This document shows positions 16,590-24,530 of a stretch of 64,000 nucleotides of DNA, in pieces (the first letter of the stretch is position 1; each line of letters opens with the position of its first letter). The DNA is from Pseudomonas sp. 31-12 (lineage in GTDB: Bacteria > Pseudomonadota > Gammaproteobacteria > Pseudomonadales > Pseudomonadaceae), in assembly GCF_003151075.1 (NCBI RefSeq), contig NZ_CP029482.1, positions 1,798,001-1,862,000 on the forward strand. The letters are read 5' to 3'. The notes beneath the pieces are model-generated. The model ran no database searches. It worked only from the letters and a program-made list of their open reading frames with translations, and was not told the DNA's origin. The position numbers were made by a program, and so were the translations under genes.

Positions 16590-17453
16590 ATGTTTGTCCT
16601 TTCGAAAAAAACCGCGCTCGCGGCGGCGTCCACGAGCCTGTTCGTTCTGCTGTGGAGCAGCGGGGCGATCTTCTCCAAATGGGGCCTGGCCCACGCATCA
16701 CCCTTCGCCTTTCTGCTGATTCGCTTTGTCATCGCCTTGTGCGGATTGATGCTGTTGGTGCCTTTGCTCAAGCTGAAAATGCCCAAGGGCGGCAAGCCGA
16801 TGGTGTATGCGATGGCCACGGGCGTGGTGTTGCTGGGGGCGTATCAGATTTTTTATCTGCTGGCCCTGGACCTGAAAGTCACCCCGGGCGTGATGGCGAC
16901 AATCATGGGGGTGCAGCCGATTCTCACGGTGGTGATCATGGAACGGCAGCGCTCAGCCAGCCGAATGTTCGGTCTGGCGCTGGGTCTGGCCGGGTTGATC
17001 ATGGTGGTTTACCAGGGCATCGGTCTGGCCGGCATGTCACTGGCCGGCATGCTGTTCGGTTTGCTGGCCCTGGCGAGCATGACGTTCGGCTCGATCATGC
17101 AGAAACGCATCACCGACAATCCGCTCGGCACGCTGCCGGTGCAGTACCTGGCGGGGCTGTTGCTCTGCGGGATCTTTGTGCCGTTCCAGCCGTTTCATTT
17201 CGAACACAGCAGCGGGTTTTTCGTGCCGGTGGTGTGGATGGGGTTGGTGGTGTCGGTGCTGGCAACCTTGTTGCTGTACCGCTTGATCGCTCGCGGCAAT
17301 CTGGTGAATGTCACCAGTCTGTTTTACTTGGTGCCAGCGGTGACGGCAGTGATGGACTACCTGATTTTTGGTAATCGTTTGGCGGCATTGAGCATGCTCG
17401 GCATGCTGCTGATCATCATCGGTCTGGTCTTCGTGTTCCGTAAAACAGCGTAG
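16590..17453 (+). CDS. EamA/DMT-family transporter (leader-controlled)
   Basis: 287 residues with ten predicted membrane helices in two EamA halves; the opening LFVLLWSSGAIFSKWGLAHASPFAFLL is typical of the family. These proteins export amino acids or other metabolites across the inner membrane; the substrate is unknown. I use the ATG at 16590, with AGGTGG five bases upstream; the frame also has a GTG at 16581. A leader ORF with proline runs and a hairpin precede it, so synthesis may respond to translation in the leader. Confidence 0.87.
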   Translation: MFVLSKKTALAAASTSLFVLLWSSGAIFSKWGLAHASPFAFLLIRFVIALCGLMLLVPLLKLKMPKGGKPMVYAMATGVVLLGAYQIFYLLALDLKVTPGVMATIMGVQPILTVVIMERQRSASRMFGLALGLAGLIMVVYQGIGLAGMSLAGMLFGLLALASMTFGSIMQKRITDNPLGTLPVQYLAGLLLCGIFVPFQPFHFEHSSGFFVPVVWMGLVVSVLATLLLYRLIARGNLVNVTSLFYLVPAVTAVMDYLIFGNRLAALSMLGMLLIIIGLVFVFRKTA

Positions 17454-17462
17454 GAACGGATC

Positions 17463-17698
17463 GGGGGCATATCCGTTTCTTTGGTTATGGCGGCTATTGG
17501 TTCCGCCCTTACGGCGGGTCACTTTGGAAAAGCCCCAAAGTAACCAAAGGGCTCTTGCCCCTGACGTTCGGTGCCGAGCCACAGCGAGGCACCGTACGTC
17601 AGGGGCGAAAGCGTTTGGTTACTTTGCGCTTTTCAAAGTCACCCGCCGTAAGGGCGGAACCAATAGCCGCCGTTACCCAAAAAACGGATATGTACCCC
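17463..17698. repeat. Large imperfect palindrome (~236 bp)
   Basis: The left half (GGCGGCTATTGGTTCCGCCC at 17490-17509, then TTACGGCGGGTCACTTTG) is matched by the reverse complement on the right (CACCCGCCGTAAGGGCGGAA around 17640-17659, then CCAATAGCCGCC). Inner parts pair too: AAGTAACCAAA with TTTGGTTACTT and GCCCCTGACG with CGTCAGGGGC. It fills the gap between convergent genes. It is unrelated to the REPINs by sequence. It may act as a bidirectional terminator or be a miniature mobile element; short frames inside it are not genes. Confidence 0.85.
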
Positions 17699-17713
17699 AA
17701 CCAAAAAAACCTG

Positions 17714-18655
17714 TTACTTGCTCAGCGCATGCTCGGCCCGCACCGAATTCATGAACGCCTGCATCGCCGACGATTGAATCCGGTGACGCCGGGTGATCAG
17801 CCCATACGGCGGCAGTCGTGCCTCAAACTTGATCGGCAACACCGCCAGCAAATCACGCCCCGGATAATCCTCCACCACCGACACCGGCGTGACGCCGAGC
17901 ATGTCGGTCTGCTGGATCAATGACAGCAAGGTCATGATCGAGGTGGTTTCGACGATGCTGCTCGGAATATCGACCCGCGCATTGTGAAACACCTGATTGA
18001 TGATCGCGCGCATCGGGCTCGGTTGCTGTTGCAGCACCCAGGTCATGTTCTGCAACTCTGCCCAGCTCAGGTTTTTCTCCTTCGCCAACGGGTTCTGTGC
18101 GCCGGATATGACGCACAAGGCTTCTTCGCCGAGGCTGTCGAACAGCAACTCCTCGGCGCGCGCGCCCACCGGAATCCGGCCCAAAACGATGTCCAGTTGA
18201 TCCTGCAACAGTGCTTGCACCAGCACGTCACTGGTGTCGACCTGAATGCTCATGGACAAGCGCGGATGGCTCTGTTTCAAGGTCGCGATGGTGCGGGTCA
18301 ACAGCCCCGAGGCCAACGCCGGAATCGCACCGACCGCGACCCGGCCAAGGTTGCCGGATTCGAGCGCGACCAGTTCTTCACGCATGCCGCTGAGTTCAGC
18401 AAACACCATGCGCGCGTAGTAGATGACGGTTTCCCCGAACGGGGTGGAGCGCATGCCTCGAGGCAGGCGTTCGAAAAGCTCGACGCCGAGCAAATCCTCG
18501 GCTTCGTGCAGCATCTTGGTGGCTGCCGGCTGGGTCATGCCGATGTGGTCGGCGGCGCGGCGCAACGAGCCGAATTCCTGTAATGCCAGCATCAGCCGCA
18601 GTTGGCGCAGACGCAGTCGGCTGTGGATCACATTGGCAGCAGGAATTCGGGTCAT
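17714..18655 (-). CDS. LysR-family regulator of the sugar-acid island (GbpR type)
   Basis: 313 residues. N-terminal winged HTH (LRQLRLMLALQEFGSLRRAA, then TQPAATKMLHEAEDLLG) and a LysR effector domain. The opening RLRLRQLRLMLALQ with AADHIGMTQPAATKML resembles the GbpR/PcaQ branch, which controls sugar and aromatic-acid uptake. It lies 70 bp from the end of tctABC, on the same strand, and is the only regulator in the island. I infer that it binds the shared 39-bp elements before tctC, the MFS gene and the dehydratase gene. No copy of that element precedes its own start; a CCTGACA/TGTCAGG inverted repeat (18690-18708) does. Confidence 0.88.
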   Translation of the reverse strand: MTRIPAANVIHSRLRLRQLRLMLALQEFGSLRRAADHIGMTQPAATKMLHEAEDLLGVELFERLPRGMRSTPFGETVIYYARMVFAELSGMREELVALESGNLGRVAVGAIPALASGLLTRTIATLKQSHPRLSMSIQVDTSDVLVQALLQDQLDIVLGRIPVGARAEELLFDSLGEEALCVISGAQNPLAKEKNLSWAELQNMTWVLQQQPSPMRAIINQVFHNARVDIPSSIVETTSIMTLLSLIQQTDMLGVTPVSVVEDYPGRDLLAVLPIKFEARLPPYGLITRRHRIQSSAMQAFMNSVRAEHALSK

Positions 18656-18725
18656 GTGGCCGTGCTCGCAATAAGGACTGCGGCAAGCCTGACAACAAAT
18701 GTCAGGCGTTGCCAGTATTGCCGTG

Positions 18726-20255
18726 TCACAGCACCGATTTAGGCTTGGCGACCTGAGGTTTGCGCAGGCCCGTCAGGGTTCCCAGCGCCTTGGAAATCAA
18801 CGGCCAGAACAGCATCAGCAGCGCCGCCGTAGTCAGGCTGCCCACCAACGGATTGGACCAGAAGATCCCCAAGTGCCCATCGGAGAACAGCATCGACTGA
18901 CGGAACGCATCTTCCGCCTTGTCGCCCAGTACCGCCGCCAACACCAGCGGCGCGATCGGGTAACCGAGTTTCTTGAACAGGTAACCCAGCGCGCCGAAGC
19001 CGAGCATCAACACCACGTCGACGAACGAGTTGTGCACCGAGTAGGCACCGATAGCGCAGACCATGATGATGATCGGCGCAATGATCGAGAACGGAATGCG
19101 CAGGATCGAAGCGAACAGCGGCACGGTGGCCAGCACTACGATCAGGCTCACTACGTTGCCGAGGTACATGCTGGCGATCAGGCCCCAGACGAAATCGTGC
19201 TGCTCGACGAACAACGTCGGGCCAGGATGCAGGCCCCAGATCATCAAGCCGCCGAGCATTACCGCTGCCGTCGCCGAACCCGGAATGCCGAGGGTCAGCA
19301 TCGGCAACAAGGCACTGGTGCCAGCGGCGTGGTCGGCGGTTTCCGGGGCGATCACGCCTTCGAGTTCACCCTTGCCGAAGTTCTCGCGGTTCTTCGAGAA
19401 GCGCCGCGCCAGGCTGTAGCTCATGAACGAGGCAGCGGTGGGGCCGCCAGGCGTAATGCCCATCCAGCAACCGACCAGCGTGCTGCGCACAATCGTCCAC
19501 CAGTAGCGTGGCAATTTGGCCCAGGTGCGCAGGATGATCATCGGCGTAATGCGCGCATGCTCGCCGCGAAACACCAGGCCTTCCTCGACGGTGCAGAGGA
19601 TTTCACCGATGCCGAACAGACCGATCACCGCCACTTCAAAACTGATGCCTGTCATCAAGGCGGGTTGGTCGAAGGTCAGGCGCAAGTTGCCAGACACGGT
19701 GTCCATGCCCACGGCAGCCATGGCGAAGCCGATCATCATCGCAACCACGGTTTTCAGCGGCGGGTTCTTGCTCATGCCAATGAAGGTGCAGAACGCCAAC
19801 AGGTACACCGCGAAGAACTCCGGTGAACTGAACGACATGGCAAACGCGGCGATCTTGGTCGACAGGAACGTCAGCAACAACACCCCGGCCAGGGCGCCGA
19901 TCAGTGCCGAGCTGAACGCTGCGGTCAGGGCTTCGGCGGCGCGACCTTCGCGGGCCATCGGGTAGCCGTCGAACGTGGTCGCCACCGATGAGGGCTCACC
20001 GGGGATGTTGAACAGAATCGAGGTGATCGAGCCGCCGAACAGGGCGCCCCAATACATGCACGACAGCAAAATGATTGCCGACACCGGCGACATGGTGAAG
20101 GTCAGTGGCAGCAGCAACGCCACGCCATTGGGAGCGCCGAGGCCGGGCAATACGCCGACCAGAATGCCCAGCAGCACGCCGATCACCATCAGGCCGATGT
20201 GGCCCGGGGTCAGGATCAGATTCATGCCTTGCAGCAGGGAATCGAATTCGCTCAT
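18726..20255 (-). CDS. tctA: Tripartite tricarboxylate transporter, large membrane subunit
   Basis: 509 residues, about twelve membrane helices. Family blocks are GVLPGLGAPNGVALLLPLTF near the N terminus, GGSITSILFNIPGEPSSVAT, and TPGGPTAASFMSYSLARR in the middle. It transports carboxylates delivered by the periplasmic TctC protein. Its start overlaps the tctB stop by four bases, and the order tctC-tctB-tctA agrees with the classic operon. The substrate here is inferred to be a sugar acid from the neighbouring catabolic genes, not a tricarboxylate. Confidence 0.93.
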   Translation of the reverse strand: MSEFDSLLQGMNLILTPGHIGLMVIGVLLGILVGVLPGLGAPNGVALLLPLTFTMSPVSAIILLSCMYWGALFGGSITSILFNIPGEPSSVATTFDGYPMAREGRAAEALTAAFSSALIGALAGVLLLTFLSTKIAAFAMSFSSPEFFAVYLLAFCTFIGMSKNPPLKTVVAMMIGFAMAAVGMDTVSGNLRLTFDQPALMTGISFEVAVIGLFGIGEILCTVEEGLVFRGEHARITPMIILRTWAKLPRYWWTIVRSTLVGCWMGITPGGPTAASFMSYSLARRFSKNRENFGKGELEGVIAPETADHAAGTSALLPMLTLGIPGSATAAVMLGGLMIWGLHPGPTLFVEQHDFVWGLIASMYLGNVVSLIVVLATVPLFASILRIPFSIIAPIIIMVCAIGAYSVHNSFVDVVLMLGFGALGYLFKKLGYPIAPLVLAAVLGDKAEDAFRQSMLFSDGHLGIFWSNPLVGSLTTAALLMLFWPLISKALGTLTGLRKPQVAKPKSVL

Positions 20256-20785
20256 TTGAAACTTCTCCCGGCCAGGCTAATCCAGTCGCCCATCGGGCCG
20301 GCATCCAGCGGGACCTTGAACCACAGCGCGAAAATCAGGTAGCTGGCGAGCACTGCGCCGAGGGACACGGTGCCGATCATCAACTTGCCATAGGGTTTGA
20401 CGCGCACCTTGTCACGCCACATGAACCAGGCGATGAAACAGGCCGAGGCCACGTAAATGCCGGTGAACGGCATGGCGCCGACGAACAGCGCAATCGGGAT
20501 GAACACCGACAGCACTTGCTTGAATGCACTGCGGCTCACGAATGCAATGCTCAGGGCCTGCCAGCGCACCACGGTCAACACGCCGTTGCCCACGCTCGCG
20601 GCGCTCAAAAGCAAGCCGATGTAGAAGGGGAAGTAACCCGGCTCGGGGCCGGAATCGCCCCAGCCGATACCTTGTTCGAGACTGCCGTACATCACCACCG
20701 CGCCGATCAGCGTAGTGAAGAATGTCAGGCCGAGCTCGACCCAGCGGGTACCGACCAGCGCCGATGAATCCGAAGAATGGGACAT
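20252..20785 (-). CDS. tctB: Tripartite tricarboxylate transporter, small membrane subunit
   Basis: 177 residues with four predicted membrane helices; the GPEPGYFPFYIGLLL segment after helix 1 is a TctB hallmark. I place the start at the ATG at 20785, which has a perfect GGAGGTG ribosome-binding site at 20791-20797; the frame runs 17 codons further upstream without support. It overlaps tctA by four bases. Confidence 0.92.
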   Translation of the reverse strand: MSHSSDSSALVGTRWVELGLTFFTTLIGAVVMYGSLEQGIGWGDSGPEPGYFPFYIGLLLSAASVGNGVLTVVRWQALSIAFVSRSAFKQVLSVFIPIALFVGAMPFTGIYVASACFIAWFMWRDKVRVKPYGKLMIGTVSLGAVLASYLIFALWFKVPLDAGPMGDWISLAGRSFK

Positions 20786-20837
20786 GAAAGCACCTCCAGA
20801 GGTGACGGCCGTGCGCTTGCGGACGGCCGCGAACAAC

Positions 20838-21854
20838 TCAATTTTTCAACCAGCCGGCTTCTTTGAACACCGGCGTGACGCGGGCGGTGTCTTTCTCAAT
20901 GTAGGCGGTCAGCGGCTCGCCTTCGAGGAAGGTCGGCACCAGTGCATTCTGCTTGACGTACGCCTTGAACTCCGGGGTCTCGGTGACTTTGCGCATCAGC
21001 TCGACATAGAACGCGCGCTGTTCGGCGGTGACTTCGCCGGGCATGAACACGGTGCGCGGGAAGCGGTACTGATCGATGCCCAGGCCTTGTTCGTGGCAAG
21101 TCGGGACATCGGCCCAGGATTTATCGCCCGCGACCTTATCGGTGTAGCCCATGCGCTCTTTACTGAACACGCAGAGCGGCTCGACCTGGTCCCCGCGCCA
21201 CTGGCTGATGCTTTCGCTGGGGTTGTTGACGTTGGCGGCGATGTGTTTGCCGGCCAGTTGGGTCGCGGCTTCGCTGCCGCTCTTGAACGGGATGTACACC
21301 AGTTTGCTGTTGTTGGTCTGGTTCAGCAGCAGCGTCAGGGTCTGGTCGACATCCTTGGACTGGCTGCCGCCCATGCGCAGTTTCGACGGATCAGCCTTGG
21401 CGGCTTCGTAGAAGCCTTTGGCGTCCTTCCAGGGCGCATCCTTGTAGCTCCAGAGAATGAAGTCGTCCTCGGCGACGGCGGCAACCGGGGTCAGTTCCTG
21501 CCATTGATAGCCGAGCTTGGAAACCAGCGGCAACAGGTAGATGTTGTTGGTGCCGATCACCAGTTTTTCCGGATCGCCCTTGTTCATCTTCAAGTCGAGA
21601 AAGGCTTCGGCGCCGTTGCCGCCGCCCTTGTTGAGGACGATGGTATTGACGTCGAGGAACTTGTGCGTGGTGATGATCGACTGGATCAGCCGACCGAGTT
21701 GGTCAGTGCCGCCACCGGGGCCGCCGGCGACGACGATTTCGACGTTCTTGTCCGGCTGCCAGGCAGCGTTGGCAAGCGCGGGGAGGGCGCCGGCGGTGAT
21801 CAGCGTGCAGCCAAGAATCAGACGGGATGTGCGACGGACGAATGCATTTCGCAT
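20838..21854 (-). CDS. tctC: Tripartite tricarboxylate transporter, periplasmic binding protein (TctC/Bug family)
   Basis: 338 residues. A Sec signal peptide (RRTSRLILGCTLITAGALP, cut near ANA-AW) precedes a Bug-type binding fold: KNVEIVVAGGPGGGTDQLGR is the carboxylate-binding beta-strand/loop, with a second loop at LRMGGSQSKDVDQTLTLLL. It binds the substrate in the periplasm and hands it to TctAB. It is first in the operon; a 39-bp element shared with two other island promoters lies 95 bp upstream of its start. Confidence 0.93.
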   Translation of the reverse strand: MRNAFVRRTSRLILGCTLITAGALPALANAAWQPDKNVEIVVAGGPGGGTDQLGRLIQSIITTHKFLDVNTIVLNKGGGNGAEAFLDLKMNKGDPEKLVIGTNNIYLLPLVSKLGYQWQELTPVAAVAEDDFILWSYKDAPWKDAKGFYEAAKADPSKLRMGGSQSKDVDQTLTLLLNQTNNSKLVYIPFKSGSEAATQLAGKHIAANVNNPSESISQWRGDQVEPLCVFSKERMGYTDKVAGDKSWADVPTCHEQGLGIDQYRFPRTVFMPGEVTAEQRAFYVELMRKVTETPEFKAYVKQNALVPTFLEGEPLTAYIEKDTARVTPVFKEAGWLKN

Positions 21855-21948
21855 GGAAGGCCTCGTTTTTTGTAATTGTTATGAATGACTTGTCGGTGCT
21901 CAAAAGCTGCAAGCCTGGGCTGAGTGTGGGAAGGGTCCGCCCCGGCGT

Positions 21949-21987
21949 CTAGTCAAAACAAAACATACACCGATAGCCTGCGGTTAT
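21949..21987 (-). promoter_or_regulatory. Shared island operator, copy 1 (tctCBA)
   Basis: Read on the minus strand, the core ATAACCGCAGGCTAT (21973-21987) is followed by CGGT, GTAT and, at a fixed distance, TTGACTAG (21949-21956). The core is an imperfect palindrome with LysR-style T-N11-A spacing. It lies in the 377-bp divergent gap between tctC and the MFS gene. Confidence 0.6.
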
Positions 21988-22102
21988 AGGTCGAGACGGA
22001 CAAATCAGTGATTGTCGCTGAAGGCTTTGCGCCAGAGCCTTTTGAGAGGAAAGTCGGTACAGGCGGCCTACCGTGAAAGCCCCCTGAAAACAGGGTATGC
22101 CA

Positions 22103-22141
22103 TAACCCGAGGCTATCGCCGTATCTCAATCATTGATTAGA
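22103..22141 (+). promoter_or_regulatory. Shared island operator, copy 2 (MFS operon)
   Basis: Core ATAACCCGAGGCTAT (22103-22117), then CGCC, GTAT and TTGATTAG (22134-22141), with the same spacing as copy 1 but on the plus strand toward the MFS-lactonase-pdxA operon. About 90 bp lie between it and the ATG. Apart from the two operators I see nothing assignable in this 377-bp gap. Confidence 0.6.
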
Positions 22142-22231
22142 CGGTTATCACTGAGCCTTCGATAGTGCTCATCAGCGCGGCAAACAGGCAGCGCACGGCA
22201 TTCACAAAAATAATAAATCGAGGTACGCACC

Positions 22232-23566
22232 ATGGCTCGTTCCAGTGCTTCCCTGCATCTACCCGGCGCGAGTGTCCAGCCAGCGTCCACACCGTTGACC
22301 AGCGCCACCAAAGCCAGCGGCGTGCGCTGGCGAATCTTTGCCATCGTTTTCGCGCTGACCATGGTCAACCTGATCGACCGGGTGTCACTGTCGATCGCGA
22401 TGCCGACCATCGCCCACGAGTTTTCCCTGTCGCCAAGCATGCAAGGGCTGATCCTCAGCAGTTTTTTCTGGGCCTATGCGTTGTTGCAGATTCCCGGCGG
22501 CTGGCTGATCGATCGCTTCGGCCCGCATCGGGTCATCAGTTGGTCCACCGGGTTGTGGGGCACCTTTCAGGTACTGGCGGCGTTTGCGACGGGCGGCTTG
22601 TCATTGCTGTTCGCCCGGGTTGCACTCGGTGCTGCCGAGGCGCCGTTGTTCCCCTCTGGCGGCAAGCTGATTTCCCTGTGGCTGGCGCCGAGCGAGCGCA
22701 GTCGCGGCGCGGTGCTGATGGACAGTGGCAGCCCGTTGGGCGTGGCGCTGGGCGGGTTGATCATTGCCTACCTGATTGCTTCCCTGGATTCGTGGCGCCT
22801 GGCGTTCGTGATTGCCGGTATCGCGACCCTGGTGCTGGCCTGGCTGGCGCGGCGTTATCTGCGCGATGACCCGGCCACTCACCCGCAAGTGAATGCCGAA
22901 GAATTGGAGAAGATCAACGCCGGGCGCGCGACACCGGCTGCCGAAGCTGCGCGGGTGCCGGTCAAAGGCCTGGGCATCGCGGCCCGCTCGCTGAGCGGTT
23001 TGCTGATCGGTCGCGCCAGTTGGGCGATGGTGTATTTCGGTTTGCTGACCTGGGGCCCGAGTTATCTGGCGCAGGCTCGCGGCTTTGATATCAAGGGCAT
23101 CGGCGCGGCGACTTTCGTGATCTTCGTGTGCGGCGCGTTGGGTTCGCTGACCGGTGGTTTCCTCTGCGATGGGTTGATCCGCAAGGGCGTGAGCCGTGGT
23201 GTGGCAGTCAAGAGCCTGCTGGCGTTTTCCGGTCTGGTCGCCCTCGGCGCCTTCCTGTTGTTGCCGACCCTGAGCAATCCTTTTGCGGCCGTGGCGTTGT
23301 TGGCCATGACCGCGTTTTTCCTGATGTGGGGCAGCCTCTACTGGAGCTTCCCGGCGTTGCTGGCGGCACCGGCGCGGGTCGGGTTGATCGGCGGCGTGAT
23401 GAACATGGCCGGCAGCACTGGCGGTATCGCGGTGCCGATCCTGGTGGGGATCATTCTGCAGATGACCGGTGGTTTTGCGCCGGTGCTGGGGTTCTTTGCG
23501 GTGTGCTCGGCAGTCTTTGTGCTGGCGACGTTGTTCATCAGTCTCGACGAGGTGCGTAATGGGTGA
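22232..23566 (+). CDS. MFS transporter, anion:cation symporter (sugar-acid) type
   Basis: 444 residues, twelve predicted helices. N-terminal ALTMVNLIDRVSLSIAMPTI, loop 2-3 PGGWLIDRFGPHRVISW and RVALGAAEAPLFPSGGKLI resemble the ACS family that imports glucarate, galactonate and related hexuronates. It is the first gene of a tightly packed operon with a lactonase and a PdxA2-like enzyme, so a sugar acid or lactone is the likely cargo, giving the island a second uptake route besides TctABC. The GAGGT site before the ATG and the shared 39-bp operator upstream support the start. Confidence 0.88.
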   Translation: MARSSASLHLPGASVQPASTPLTSATKASGVRWRIFAIVFALTMVNLIDRVSLSIAMPTIAHEFSLSPSMQGLILSSFFWAYALLQIPGGWLIDRFGPHRVISWSTGLWGTFQVLAAFATGGLSLLFARVALGAAEAPLFPSGGKLISLWLAPSERSRGAVLMDSGSPLGVALGGLIIAYLIASLDSWRLAFVIAGIATLVLAWLARRYLRDDPATHPQVNAEELEKINAGRATPAAEAARVPVKGLGIAARSLSGLLIGRASWAMVYFGLLTWGPSYLAQARGFDIKGIGAATFVIFVCGALGSLTGGFLCDGLIRKGVSRGVAVKSLLAFSGLVALGAFLLLPTLSNPFAAVALLAMTAFFLMWGSLYWSFPALLAAPARVGLIGGVMNMAGSTGGIAVPILVGIILQMTGGFAPVLGFFAVCSAVFVLATLFISLDEVRNG

Positions 23567-24530
23567 ACACCTATCTAACCGAGCGTGGAACGGACCAATC
23601 ATCGACGCCCATCATCACTTCTGGGACCCGACGATCAATGACCATCCGTGGCTGGCGCCCGAGGCCAACATTGCGTTTCGCTACGGTGATTACAGCGCGA
23701 TCAAGCGGCGCTATTTCCCCGAGGATTATTTCGCAGACGCCGGCCCGCATCGCGTGGTGCAAACGGTTTACGTCGAGACCGAATGGGACCCGCAAGACCC
23801 GATTGGCGAAACCGTGTTCATCGAAAGTCTGACGGCCCGTTACGGCGTCCCCAACGCAATCGTGGCGCAGGCCTGGCTCGATCACCCGGACGCCATCGCG
23901 GTACTGAGTGAACAAGCGAGCTTCAAGTGCGTGCGCAGCGTTCGCCACAAGCCGGGCGGACCGACTTCCCCCGCGCAGGTTGGCCATGTGCGCAGCCTCA
24001 TGAGCGACGAGCATTGGCGGCGCAGTTTTGCCGCACTGGAAGGCCTGGGTTTGCATTTCGACTTGCAGACGCCCTGGTGGAATCTGCACGAGGCGGAACG
24101 GCTGGCCCGGGACTTTCCCGGCACCACGCTGATTCTCAACCACGCCGGGTTGCCCAATGACCGCAGCGCCGAAGGCCTGGCCGGTTGGCGTCTGGCGATG
24201 GCGCGGCTGGCCCAATGGCCGAACGTGCAGGTGAAGATTTCCGGCCTTGGCCAGAAGGGCCAGGCATGGCGCGCCAAGGACAACGCCTGGATCGTGCGTG
24301 AAGTGATCGCCATGTTCGGCACAGACCGGGCGATGTTCGCCAGCAACTTTCCGGTGGACAGCCTATGCGGCTCGTTCGACGACATCTACAGCGGTTTCAA
24401 ATCCATCGTTGCTGATCTGCCAAGCGCCGATCAGGAGCGACTGTTCTACAGCAACGCGCAGCGGGTCTATCGCTGCGAGCCTTGCGCCATTGACCGCCAA
24501 TGGCCTGAATTCTTGAGGAGTGAAGCATGA
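23559..24530 (+). CDS. Amidohydrolase, COG3618 lactonase-like
   Basis: 323 residues, TIM-barrel amidohydrolase 2 family. The metal motif IIDAHHHFWDP is at the N terminus; LILNHAGLP, VKISGLGQKG and a distal MFASNFPVD (Asp) follow. This branch includes L-rhamnono-, L-fucono- and galactaro-lactonases, so the inferred reaction is opening of a sugar lactone to the aldonate. The ATG at 23559 overlaps the MFS stop by eight bases and has GAGGT upstream; the longer frame lies wholly inside the MFS gene. It overlaps the next gene by ATGA. The lactone identity is not evident. Confidence 0.85.
   Translation: MGEHLSNRAWNGPIIDAHHHFWDPTINDHPWLAPEANIAFRYGDYSAIKRRYFPEDYFADAGPHRVVQTVYVETEWDPQDPIGETVFIESLTARYGVPNAIVAQAWLDHPDAIAVLSEQASFKCVRSVRHKPGGPTSPAQVGHVRSLMSDEHWRRSFAALEGLGLHFDLQTPWWNLHEAERLARDFPGTTLILNHAGLPNDRSAEGLAGWRLAMARLAQWPNVQVKISGLGQKGQAWRAKDNAWIVREVIAMFGTDRAMFASNFPVDSLCGSFDDIYSGFKSIVADLPSADQERLFYSNAQRVYRCEPCAIDRQWPEFLRSEA

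Noticed and set aside
17497..17923. Short plus-strand frames in and after the large palindrome
   Set aside because: They translate the inverted repeat and the antisense of the LysR gene; no ribosome-binding site or conserved motif.
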